Origin: Neoechinorhynchus agilis
Taxonomy: Eukaryota > Acanthocephala
Direction: 5' to 3'
Assembly: GCA_051530055.1 (NCBI GenBank)
Contig: CM121342.1
Coordinates: forward strand, 5,022,001 to 5,086,000
Length of the DNA: 64,000 nucleotides
Positions 10,838 to 20,509 of the stretch are shown one piece after another. Each line of letters opens with the position of its first letter. Positions within the stretch are counted from its first letter, which is position 1. The notes below the pieces were generated by a model that was not told the DNA's origin, made no database searches, and was given only the letters and a program-made list of their open reading frames with translations. Made by a program: the position numbers and the translations under genes.

Positions 10838-11134
10838 TTAAAAGGTTACCTCAACAGTGGATTCTGGTTCATGAAGAGCAACACTGAATCCTTTTGGACC
10901 AAGAACAATATTACCGATTCGATTGACGATCTTAAGTGTAACAAGACTTTTCGTTGAATAGGAACTGTTTGGAAGATCAACTATAATCTGCGGCTCAAAA
11001 TGTCTTATCATAGAATTAGCATAGAAAACATCATTTCCATGAAAGGGTTCAAAGACTCTTGTTTCCAGCATGACGCCCCCTGCTTCCACCACCTTTTGAA
11101 AATTCAGTATCTCAACAATTAGACGATGTGTCAT
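10838..11134 (-). CDS. Unrecognised short gene or exon, beta-strand-rich product
   Basis: A 98-residue frame (MTHRLIVEILNFQ ... LHEPESTVEVTF). An AG 7-8 nt before its ATG could be an acceptor. The sequence alternates hydrophobic and polar residues (QIIVDLPNSSYSTKSLVTLKIVN, shown here only as QIIVDLPN and SLVTLKIVN), suggesting an Ig-like or barrel-type beta-sandwich; any likeness to a transglutaminase C-terminal domain is too weak to name it. A donor-like GTAACC falls just before the stop, so further exons downstream are possible. It may equally be a fragment of a lost gene. Confidence 0.3.
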   Translation of the reverse strand: MTHRLIVEILNFQKVVEAGGVMLETRVFEPFHGNDVFYANSMIRHFEPQIIVDLPNSSYSTKSLVTLKIVNRIGNIVLGPKGFSVALHEPESTVEVTF

Positions 11135-11870
11135 TGATAAATCTTAGCTGGATTCGGCGGGATGATCGTAACGGCGCTAAGCAAAGAAAGGAGTACGCAA
11201 AGTGTGCATAGGAAGTTACGCAAAATAGACGGGAACTAGGAATAAATGTGAATTTATTGTTGTTTTTCTACTTGAATTTGTATCCGGTGGATCACGAGGC
11301 GAAAAAAGTATTGGAAAATAATGATCTCAATTTTCTCAATCTGAAAATCACAAACATGCGTCCTTACCACCACCACCACAGCTTATGAGTTCAATGATTC
11401 TGGTTTGGATCGTGGTATGTCCTAATTTTCGTTCTCCAGCTCGACAATCACGATAACTTTGATCAGGAAAGTGCAACTAAAACACCAGTCCATTCATCAG
11501 GGTTTCTATTGTTTAACTCGAGCAACGCTTCTTTTGGTTATGATCACTGAATAAAACTGTATTTTGAATTGAGATATTTCGTGCCAGGAACATTTGGTGA
11601 TTCCGCGCATCGAAAAATCTCAACTCTTCTAATTTGTAACCATTGCGCTAAATAGCGAGTAAAAAAAAGCGAATCGGTTTATACGGCCAATCAGCAACTA
11701 TGTCAAAGACAACAAAAAACACGTTTTGTCAGCATCAAATAAATTAAGAACGGCCGGTTCGGAAAGTGAAAATATGTTTTAATCTCTGCCATAGAAAGTA
11801 TTTTTCTTTAAATTACAATAAAGAACTTATTTCGAGGATATTCCATAAAGCTCATATAAATGGTAAACGC
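11135..11870. other. Intergenic, no gene recognised
   Basis: No reliable coding segment. A minus-strand stretch near 11.38-11.45 kb (YRDCRAGERKLGHTT...) is open for about 30 codons and could be an upstream exon of the 10.8-11.1 kb model, but I cannot link it. Confidence 0.35.
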
Positions 11871-12245
11871 TTAATTCTTTTCATCATCGATTGGTTCCTT
11901 AGATAATACGTTCGCATCCGCGAGCATTCTACTAAGTTTATTGTCCCGATGGAGTTTCTCGACATCACTTCCACCTCCAACGCATTTTCCGTCAAGAAAG
12001 ATGCGTGGGACGGTTTTAATTCCGTCGCACAAGCCTCCCAGATATTTTTGAATTTGTTTGCACTCAGGCATATCTTCGATTTCAACTATCTTGATGTCCG
12101 TTAGTTTGTATTTGTTCAAGACGTTCTTAGCTAACGTACAGTAAGGACAATAACTCTTACTGAACACTACCAGTTTATGCTTCTCGATAAGATCATCAAC
12201 GAATTTTTTTGCAAAGTCATTTGCGTTGGAAGATTTTGTTCCCAT
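11871..12245 (-). CDS. Dithiol glutaredoxin
   Basis: A complete 124-residue protein. It has the glutaredoxin active site CPYC after VVFSKSY, then AKNVL, the glutathione-binding GIKTVPRIFLDGK with its cis-proline (TVP), and GGGSDVEKLH. Such class I enzymes reduce protein disulfides and glutathione mixed disulfides, taking electrons from glutathione. The short non-cleaved N-terminus (MGTKSSNAND) suggests cytosolic location. The sequence TTTTTTAG directly abuts the ATG, so the mature mRNA 5' end is either a trans-splice site or the 3' end of a ~50-bp leader intron (possible donor GGTAATC near 12305). It is not fused to thioredoxin reductase here. Confidence 0.9.
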   Translation of the reverse strand: MGTKSSNANDFAKKFVDDLIEKHKLVVFSKSYCPYCTLAKNVLNKYKLTDIKIVEIEDMPECKQIQKYLGGLCDGIKTVPRIFLDGKCVGGGSDVEKLHRDNKLSRMLADANVLSKEPIDDEKN

Positions 12246-13254
12246 CTAAAAAGAGTTTTTTCTGTGTGTACTTTATTTAGAAAAAAATCAAGTACAAAAA
12301 GATTACCGTGACCAAGTTGCAAACTACATTCATGCAAATCTATTTCAGAGGATTTTAGTGTGTCCAATTTGTAGAGCATTGAAGTTGAGATTGAATTTAG
12401 AAACGCAATCTATTTCAAATATTTCTCTTTTCGAACAAGATGGAGTTCGAAACAACCATGAAACACAGATCAAATTTATGCAGACGTTCTAAACCCACGA
12501 GAAATCGCGACAAGAAAGCAATCAAGGCTCCGTCGCTTTTGTGATATGATTATGCTGGACTGGATTTGAAATGTTACCTTGAGAACTGTGTGTGTCTTTG
12601 TCAACGGAATCGAGAGTTTGCGTCAAGCAAAGTGGCTGCCGTGGTTCCCCTTCTCCGATGTGGGCGTACAATTGCTGCAGTGTACCGAAAAGAAATCCTC
12701 GTGTATAAAGTCGGTAAAGCACCCTTAATGAAAGCTCGAACACAAAAACACGGGTAAAAAATTGTTTGTTTTACGGAAAACTGTTCATAAATTTGGAAAT
12801 TTGAGCGGAATTGTGAGAGAACTACTAAAATAGAAAGATTCAAATCTGTACAATTGAAGCCTCAAGCAAAGAAAAATTCTAGTTTTCTTCATAATTCTAA
12901 TAGTTCCTAGAGGTACTGGATAGCGATTACCTAACAGAATTGTTGCATTTGTGTGCTGGTAGTAAATCAGTGTAATAACAATCTTTTTTACGCATCGTTT
13001 GGACTATAAGAAACTACTCCGAATTCCCATCGAAGGATAAATATCATTTTAGTATGGTCCTTTGGGATTAAGGTTCGTTTTACATGACAGATCCCCATCT
13101 TCGACGTGCAACGACGAAGAGGTTCTCGAGGCTATTATTAAAATTCAAAAACTATTTTGGAGCGCAAAACTTCCACAAAATATTGCCCAGAAGCGTTTGG
13201 TTAACTTATTTTTGCCGCGGTCCCACACAGTTGACTGAATCACAACTTATTTCG
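12246..13254. other. Intergenic, no gene recognised
   Basis: Both strands have 60-80-codon open frames near 12.5-12.8 kb, antisense to each other, without recognisable motifs or splice context. I do not call a gene here. Confidence 0.35.
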
Positions 13255-13430
13255 TATAAAATCTAATTATATTCATCACTTCATCAGACGAAATAAGTGG
13301 TAAATAACGTTTTTAATCAAAAAAATTATTTACCACGGGCGGTGAAGACTTCTTGTAAACAAAAATTATTCTAATCATATAGCCCGCGGTACCTCGTCCG
13401 CAGATATCGACATTTTGAAAAATATGTGAT
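13255..13430. mobile_element. Solo copy of the array-family MITE
   Basis: Contains aagtggtaaataacg...aaaattatttaccacgggcggtgaagacttcttgtaaac, an inverted-repeat core like the units of the two arrays but diverged. It is followed by tatagcccgcggtacctcgtccgcagatatcgacattttga, which matches the flank seen beside the 55.1-55.3 kb copy. A single older insertion. Confidence 0.6.
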
Positions 13431-14638
13431 TCGGTTTAAGGAAGAGGAACTACTAAGAAACCTGAATTTGATGGACTTATTAAGAATTCCTACGTATTCG
13501 TTCGAAGTAATAATTCGGATGGCAGGGAGTTCAAAAAGAAGACGAAGTAATTGATCAAATTTATTTGCATTAAGAAGTTTCGAACCTTTTATCTGGTTCA
13601 TCGATTTAAAACGTCTTTTTATTAAAAAAAAGTTCTGTACGGATCGAAAACCTGTAAAGTTATTTCTTCGACTTCGACAGGTTGATGAAGGTCTATTGAA
13701 CGGGAGCGATGAAATGATGCATTCAAAGTCTCTGATTTTTTTAAAAAAAACGTTGAAATATACTGATTTTCTCTGGATTGATTAAGTTTTATTTTCATAC
13801 TTTCGAGAGCATTCGCCGTGTTACGGCTTCTTGAGGAATTGTTCAACAGCCTTCTCTCAGCTGTCCATTTTAGAAGAAAAACTTGATCTCTGATTTTTTT
13901 TCGCTGCCCAAAAGTGTCAAAATGCCGTTTATGAGTCTCAATTAGAATTTCGCCGAATTCTTTACAAATGTTGAGCTGAAACGAAGGCGCCCATTGGACG
14001 CAAATTAAGCCAATAAAAAGCGATGTTTTGTGTTAATAATCGCCATTCACTACAAAAATCGTAGAGATTTGTCGGTGCTACACGAGAAATGCTCTTAAAC
14101 TAAAGAAGTTCTTACGCAGAAGCTAACGACGGAACGTTGATGGGAATTATTGATCTTTTTGAAACGCTCAAGTCCGTCTCCGTGGCGAGATGTCTTTCAA
14201 AATGTCATGTCTGGGGCACGCTGTTTAATTTGACTCATGAGAAGATCTCTAAGAGGTCAATCTCTCGAATCGCATTCTAATTAAAATCAATCGATAACGT
14301 AGATTCACACCCCCCCAAAAAAAATAATGGAATCCAATGGGAGACTAGAAAAAATAATCTCGACTGTTAATAAAAGTGCAAGGAGTCACGACGGAATTCA
14401 CCGGACGATATTTTTTTATTCATAATAAACCTTGGTGATTGAATCGGGGAATATAAAATATTTTTTTTATTGAACTAACATAAATTCAAACTTTGATGGG
14501 CGCTTATTCTCCTCAGTTTCGACAAAGAGAATTGCTTTAAAATGAGTTTAGTTGTGTAAGAAGGGATTGGACGAACACTAACCATGTCGCGGAGAATCGA
14601 AATTCCTTTGAAAGGAATAATCTGTCTCATTATTATAG
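13431..14638. other. Intergenic upstream of the Maf gene
   Basis: No gene recognised. Minus-strand open frames of 60-75 codons near 13.4-13.85 kb lack motifs. The last bases, tctcattattatag, form an acceptor that ends at the Maf ATG. Confidence 0.4.
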
Positions 14639-15354
14639 ATGTTATCTGCTTATACAACGAAGCTGTCGGAACTCAATATCATCTTAGCTAGTGACTCAGT
14701 TGTCAGAAAACAATTATTAGAGCAGCTTGTAAGTATATTTTTCATTTTAACTCACTTTTTTTGGTACGCTTTGTTGTCTAATAGGGCCTTCGATTCAAAG
14801 TTCATTCATCTGGGTTTAATGAGCGTTCGAAGGATGGTAGAACCTTGGATGAAGCGATTAAGTATGCGCTTGATACCGCAAGATCTAAAGTCGAAGCCGT
14901 CATTGAGAATGGTAAAGTAGATTCCAAACTCATTATAGGAGCAGACACTGTCATGTTTTTTGAGGATAGAATGATTGGAAAACCAAGAAACCGAGATGAT
15001 GCGATTGCTACCCTCTCAGAGTAAGCTCATTCGATTGCATAAATCCTCATTTTTTAAAAAAAAAGCTTAAATGGACGCGACCATTTGGTGATCACTGGAG
15101 TATGTTGCGCACATAATACAACGCATTTCATTCAGTTCCATGAACTTACAAGGGTCAAAATGGCTCGACTTAGTCCAGAAATGATCGAAAGCTATGTCGA
15201 TACAGGAGAACCAATGGATAAGGCAGGCTCATATGCGATTCAGGGCAAAGGATGTAGCATTGTTGAAATGATCGAAGGAGATTATTATAACGTTGTCGGA
15301 TTACCTTTGAACTCGTTAGCTAAGCATTTGATTGACCTCTTTCAATTTAAATGA
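14639..15354 (+). CDS. Maf/ASMTL-type nucleoside triphosphate pyrophosphatase
   Basis: Three exons, 14639-14728, 14785-15020 and 15066-15354, join to 204 residues, the usual Maf length; introns are 56 and 45 bp. Motifs in order: IILASDSVVRKQLLEQL (the nucleotide-binding LASxSxxRxxLL loop), GADTVMFFEDRMIGKP (catalytic ADT region), then HELTRVKMARLSPEMIESYVDTGEPMDKAGSYAIQG. This last is the family's TGEP.DKAG.Y.IQG signature with the catalytic aspartate. Maf proteins hydrolyse dTTP, UTP and some modified NTPs to monophosphates, acting as cytosolic house-cleaning enzymes. In vertebrates the domain is fused to a methyltransferase in ASMTL; no such fusion is visible here. The acceptor ATAG directly precedes the ATG. 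Confidence 0.9.
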
Positions 15355-16127
15355 ATGAAACACTTTTTTGTTTAGTAATGAGAACAATCATCGATACAGA
15401 AAATCCTTCGGCTTCCCGGAAAAGGGGAAATTTTTCGAAGGAAATATATCTCCTATTCAGTCATTGCTTGCAGGGTTTTTGGGAACTGTGAAAGGCGAAC
15501 TTACCTATTTCGAAATAACCGGAGATTGTTTTATCAATATTTCGTCGTCTCGTCGGACTTCTTTAGGTTGTTTAACTGGTTCGAAATGAGATCGTTACCG
15601 TGACTCCTTCTAAGCGAAGCACTCACAACGAAATTCGTATACCAAATAACGCATATAAAATGAGTTGAACTCATGGAGATAATAATCGACCGTGGGCGTA
15701 AACATACTCTAAACAAAACAATCAGTGAGTTTGAGCGAACCTGGACTTATTGCGATGGTTTCTAGATAGCATATCCACCAATATTACGGTTTAAATGGTT
15801 TTTCAACCGTAATTCCTATTTTATACCCAACTCATTTATCCCCGATCACATTTTAAATTGAAAAAAAAAAGACGTTTTAGTTCAACACAAAATGCAGATA
15901 TGTTTTTACAAGAAATCGATCTTATACAAATTTTCCATTGTTTTCGATCGACAGCTGATTTCTTTTTATCAGCGACCTTTAATCACGAACGTTTTAACAC
16001 ATTTCTATGAACTTCTACTAATTCATTTTGGTTCCGAAAATGTTGCAGATTGAAATTTGGACCACGTTTTGATAGAATTGCACCTAAATATACTCAAAAT
16101 TGTTGCGAAGAAATTTGAAATGATTTC
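15355..16127. other. Intergenic after Maf
   Basis: No gene recognised. A 73-codon plus-strand frame at 15368-15589 follows the Maf stop closely but has no family resemblance; I treat it as 3' UTR or chance. Confidence 0.35.
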
Positions 16128-16260
16128 ATTTTTAAAATTGCCGATTGTTTTCGGCACAATCTTATACGGGTTTTTTGATCGAGGTTGCTTGTCATATTTA
16201 GAATCGATAAAAAAAGGAGTATAAGATTGTGCCGAAACCAATCAGCAGTTTTGAAAATAA
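16128..16260. mobile_element. Hairpin-forming TIR element (~130 bp)
   Basis: Left arm tttaaaattgccgattgttttcggcacaatcttatac (positions 16130-16167 approx.) is the near-complement of the right arm ending ...gccgaaaccaatcagcagttttgaaaat. Stems of about 40 bp with few mismatches surround a ~45-bp loop. Non-coding, MITE-like. Confidence 0.7.
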
Positions 16261-16488
16261 AATATCATAAAACAATACTCAGAATTTTCAGATTTTTAAA
16301 TTCAAAATAAAATTTTAGACATTATCTTTGCTAATTCCACGAATAACCTCGCCTCCTGAGTCATTTCACGAGCCCACGAGTACGCTCATCACAAAATTCT
16401 AACTCTATAATCCCGAATTGTGGTTTCTCGCAATGAAAAAATGATGATCGTTGATTATTCAAAGTAGCTTCAAAAAGCATATAAGAGA
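16261..16488. other. Spacer between two TIR elements
   Basis: AT-rich spacer. Nothing recognised. Confidence 0.4.
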
Positions 16489-16706
16489 ATTTTGACCTGT
16501 GTGTGTGTGTGGTGAATACTCGACCGGTTAAAAATCATTTTATTCTTCTGAAATATTTCGAAAGAGAGGAAACCTCTCGCCTTCTCTCAATCATTGTTAG
16601 CAGAGGAAAAAGCAAGCTTTCCGGTTTTTATATCTTTCGAAATATTTCAGAAGAATAAAATGATTTTTAACGGGCCGAGTATTCACCACACACACAGGTC
16701 AAAATT
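16489..16706. mobile_element. Near-perfect TIR element (~218 bp, ~75-bp arms)
   Basis: The left arm starts aattttgacctgtgtgtgtg and runs through gaatactcgaccggttaaaaatc and gaagaataa-type sequence to ttcgaaag; the right arm is its complement almost base for base, ending caggtcaaaatt. Arms of about 75 bp flank a short centre. The close match of the arms implies recent insertion or conversion. Related to the diverged copy at 8358-8470. Confidence 0.75.
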
Positions 16707-17204
16707 TAACATCCCGTATTTCTCGAGTGATCTTAGCTTTATAGTGAAAAGAACGATAAAGACTGATCGAAATTTTCGGAATTTCATTGGTTTATAGAAA
16801 CGAATCGATTTGTTTTAATCGTCCAAATCTTGTGTGTGTGTGTGGGCGCCATTGTACTCATTGGCACTCCTTTATTAAAGTGCGAATACCTTGAACTCGA
16901 TTATAGGACTCTAATGCACCTGTGGCCCGGAAAATGGCCCATTTTACAATATCTAGACAGTCGAGAATGTGAGATTTCATTCACAAACGCAGCCCAAGAA
17001 ATTTAATGGTGATGTCCAGTGCTGCGAACTTATTTAATGCCCAATAATGATGATGCCCAAGAATATCATACATAGTTTATAAGTGTATGTGCGTTGGTTT
17101 TATTCGTGAAGGTCTTGATGAAGCTCAACTGATGCAGCCATGTCCATTTCGGATTAGCCGTACGTTGCTCTCACTTGCCGCGAATCCGGCGGACAAGCTT
17201 TTTT
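16707..17204. other. Downstream region of the zinc-finger gene
   Basis: Probable 3' UTR of the following minus-strand gene plus a short tgtgtg microsatellite near 16.84 kb. No gene recognised. Confidence 0.4.
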
Positions 17205-20200
17205 TTATAACTGATCTTCGCTGCCGCTCGAGAATTCCACCTTAGACCAATCAGATCCTGATTCGTAGTCGCCTTGTTCAACGACTGAGATAGCCGCCGG
17301 ACTTTTCTCAATGTTCTCCGTCTGTCCTTCATCCGAAATTCCTTCATTTGTATCATGCGAATAACGTTCTTCAATTTGCTTGCATTCGTCGTCGTCGTAA
17401 CCGTCGCTGAGATCATGTCCTAATTCGTCTTCCTTTCCTATGTACGTGGTAGATTTGTCGCCTTGATATTCACTATTCTCCATATGATTTGATCCGGATT
17501 TATGTGAACAGGCAGAAGAATAAGAGCCCTGATTCGATGATTGACCCCTGGCAGAGTTAACTTCGCTTCTGCTAGACAATTCACGCTGTTCGTTGTGCTG
17601 ATTATCTTCACTAGAACGTCCAGCCATCTCGCATTCTGATTGGCCCTTAATGTTCGCTTCTATAGCTGCTAATAAGTGTTGATCGTCCTCATAAATGTAC
17701 GGATGTATATTCGATCCAACCGAAATTTGCTCCGACGAACTCTCGCCATCTTCTCCACTACAAGTGGAATATTCAATATCAGTCAGATCTTCATCATATT
17801 CGCTGTTTGTTTCGTGATTGGATGATAATGTTGACGACGTACTGTCGCTTTCGTCTTCTTCGCAAGAGTTCTGATCACATTTTATCGATGCCGCTTTCGG
17901 TGATCCCTTTACCGACTGATTTTGTCCATCAACATCTAAACAAATTTCTTCCAATAGCATCTCATCGATGTCTTCGAGTTTCTCGCTCAAGTGCCGACTG
18001 CCCTCATCTTGCTTCTCCTCTTTAGAGCTGCTGCAATCTACCGTACAACTTTCATCATCGGATTGGTCTGATTCCTCCTCATCGGTTTGTTCCTCTAAAT
18101 TGTCTTCTGCGCAGTGGATTGATCCTCCCCCTTGAAAGAGATTGATTGCCAAAGTTCTTAAATTTTCTGGTTCGATTCCAGCCATTCTGTCCGGATGTAC
18201 AAAGGACATGCTCTGCTCCTTTAGGCACATTCCATTACTTTCATATCCACTTGTTGATTGGGCTTGCTCCATCTCACGAAGAGTTAACCCATTGGAGCTA
18301 CCGTCTAGCCGAATAAAGTGTGGCTCATCTTCGTCTTCAAGTTGACTTTCAATTTCGTGGTCTTCTCGATTCGGCTCAGATATTTTCTTTATTGTGCAGC
18401 TGCCTGGATGATTTTCATTCATGTGCATTCTCATATGTTCCTTCCATTTACATTCATAGTCGCATGAACCGCATCTATAAACCATTCCAGGTTTATGAAC
18501 AACCAAGTGCTTTTGCATTTCGGTCTCAGAATGAGTCGCAAATGGACAATTGGCACAATTGATTGATGCGGACTTTTGCATTTCGAGAATGCTATTAATT
18601 CGCGTTCTCAATCCTGTATCGTTCGGATCCAATGGATTTATGAAACAACTTACCTTTACCGATGTAATGAACTCTTCGTCAGTTACGTCTTCATATAGGA
18701 TATTCTCTGGTAGTTCGATAAACGCAGCGTTGGGATTATCGCTGTGTTGACGATTAATGTGTTTACTGCAGTCCCATTTCCAATTTGAATTGTAGTCACA
18801 GTCCGAGCAATGAAAAGCCTTGTTTTTGGCATGAAATCTTCTTTGATGCTTGTTTAATTGAGTACACGATATTGCTGTAAAGTCACAATATTTACACGTA
18901 AATGAACGGTTACCATTCGAATAAGTTTGCGAATTGGTGGGCACTTGAGTGTAGATTGGTAAGGCACTTTGGGGAATCAGGAGCTCAGAATGCGAGTGGA
19001 GCATGGTACTTAAAATATTTGCAAGATAGTTGGCCAGCAAGGAATGATCCACGGTTGGAGGCTCTAATGCCGGATCTGTAATAACAATCGGATATAGTGG
19101 TCCATCTATTTGGGGAGTAGTAGGTGCTTGAGCTATTAGAGGAGTTGCTGGTGGAACAGGACTTGTCATTCGGGGTCGTTTTACGGCGCCCCCATCAGTA
19201 GGATTCCTCGGTCCAGCCCTGCCACGTTTCTTGTAAGGATTGATCATATTTGGGTGGCCACGGTCAAAGTGTTTAGCTAAATCCCACCTCCATTTATACG
19301 TCGAAGAACAAACCAAGCATTTGAAAGGTCTTAAACTTGAATGCGAAGCTGCATGTTTCTGCAATTCAGTAGGCCATCGACCGATAAAGTCACACTGAGC
19401 GCATTTCAGAGGATTGCTTGGATCGCTTAGATTTTGTTTTTCGTTCTGTTCTGCTACCTTGGTGTTTCTCGGTGGAGCCTTGTCGGTTATTTCTCGCATG
19501 AGAACTTCCATATGATTTGCTTGAAAGTGTTCCGTGACTCTATCTACGGCTCCGACGAATGGGAGTCCGCAAACGCCACAAATGTAGGTTTTTTGGTTTC
19601 CAGTAGGAGTTGGTTGAGGCACAGTGTCGATTAGAACCGGAGATGTTGAAATTTGTGCGACTTCCGCTGAATTATCAGTGCCAGAATTAGGTGCATTATG
19701 AACCTTCATGTTGGACTGGATAGCTGCTGTATTTATCTGAAATGATGTAATCGGTATCGTGGTACAATGTTGATGATTCGCCATGGTTGGTTGATTCGAG
19801 ATACTCGGCTGAGTTAAATTAGCCATATCTCCTTGAGGCGCCGTCAATTGAGCAAAAGCAGACGATGCAGTCCAAGTATGTAGAAGGTCACTTGCTGGTT
19901 GTTGGATTCCGCTCAAATTACCTTCTACTTCTGGACTTTGTTTACTTTGCGGCTGCGGCGCCAACCTCCGGCGAGTGGTTTCAGATATGTTTTTCTCGCG
20001 AATGATCACTTCAGCGTCCAAGGGAGGAGGAGACTGATTTTTATGCTTTTCCTTCCAGTGTTTGTTGAGACTTTTTCGCCACTTATATACATTTCCACAT
20101 AGGGAGCAAGCAAATCGCGTCATTTCAGTTGGATCGACAAATGAACGGTACCTTCGTGGGTCCACTTCCACATTGTACTTTTTTCGAGGCTTCAGTATTT

Positions 20201-20509
20201 GCGGCTGTACATTTTGTGCTGCAATTGTTTGAACAACAATAACCTCTGGTTGTTGTGTATGTGCGCTTTCATTTACTGGCGGGACGTTGTTAGTCGGTGG
20301 CGGCGGCGGATCGTTCACCGTCGGTTGAACAGTCGTCGCTGTTTGCCATTGAGGGTCAATTCGTAGTTCGTCTCTGGATTTTGGCCTATATGATTTTCTC
20401 CTAAAATTTTGTCAATAAATTATTGTCTGTCACACCATTGGCTTGAAACTTACTTTCGTGAACCAATAGCTAAATCGGGACTGTTTGAGTGATCCTTATC
20501 GCTTGACAT
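17205..20509 (-). CDS. C2H2 zinc-finger protein, eight fingers with acidic C-terminal region
   Basis: Two exons, 20454-20509 (MSSDKDHSNSPDLAIGSRK) and 17205-20400, separated by a 53-bp intron, encode 1083 residues. Eight C2H2 fingers occur as pairs: CSLCGNVYKWRKSLNKHWKEKH; CGVCGLPF...HFQANH; CAQCDFIGRWPTELQKH with CLVCSSTYKWRWDLAKH; CKYCDFTA with CSDCDYNSNWKWDCSKH; and CANCPFAT with CGSCDYECKWKEHMRMH. Four of them carry a tryptophan-containing KWR/KWK/NWKW motif after the second cysteine, a shared subfamily trait. The N-terminal half has Pro/Gln-rich linkers. The last ~400 residues are rich in Ser, Glu and Asp, typical of a transcription activation or interaction region. Likely a nuclear DNA-binding regulator; the orthologue is not identified. 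The ATG directly follows TTTTTACAG, a strong acceptor. Confidence 0.88.

Noticed and set aside
11871-12245. Thioredoxin-glutathione reductase N-terminal domain
   Set aside because: The frame stops after the glutaredoxin domain, and no reductase domain or donor site follows; a free glutaredoxin fits better.
12522-12843. Overlapping frames on both strands near 12.5-12.8 kb
   Set aside because: Antisense pairs without motifs or conserved splice sites; neither could be preferred.
15368-15589. 73-codon frame after Maf as a methyltransferase extension (ASMTL fusion)
   Set aside because: The Maf stop is in frame, no SAM-binding motif is seen and the residues do not match ASMTL.
17807-20102. Plus-strand frames of 66-80 codons opposite the zinc-finger gene
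   Set aside because: Antisense shadows of a strong minus-strand coding exon.
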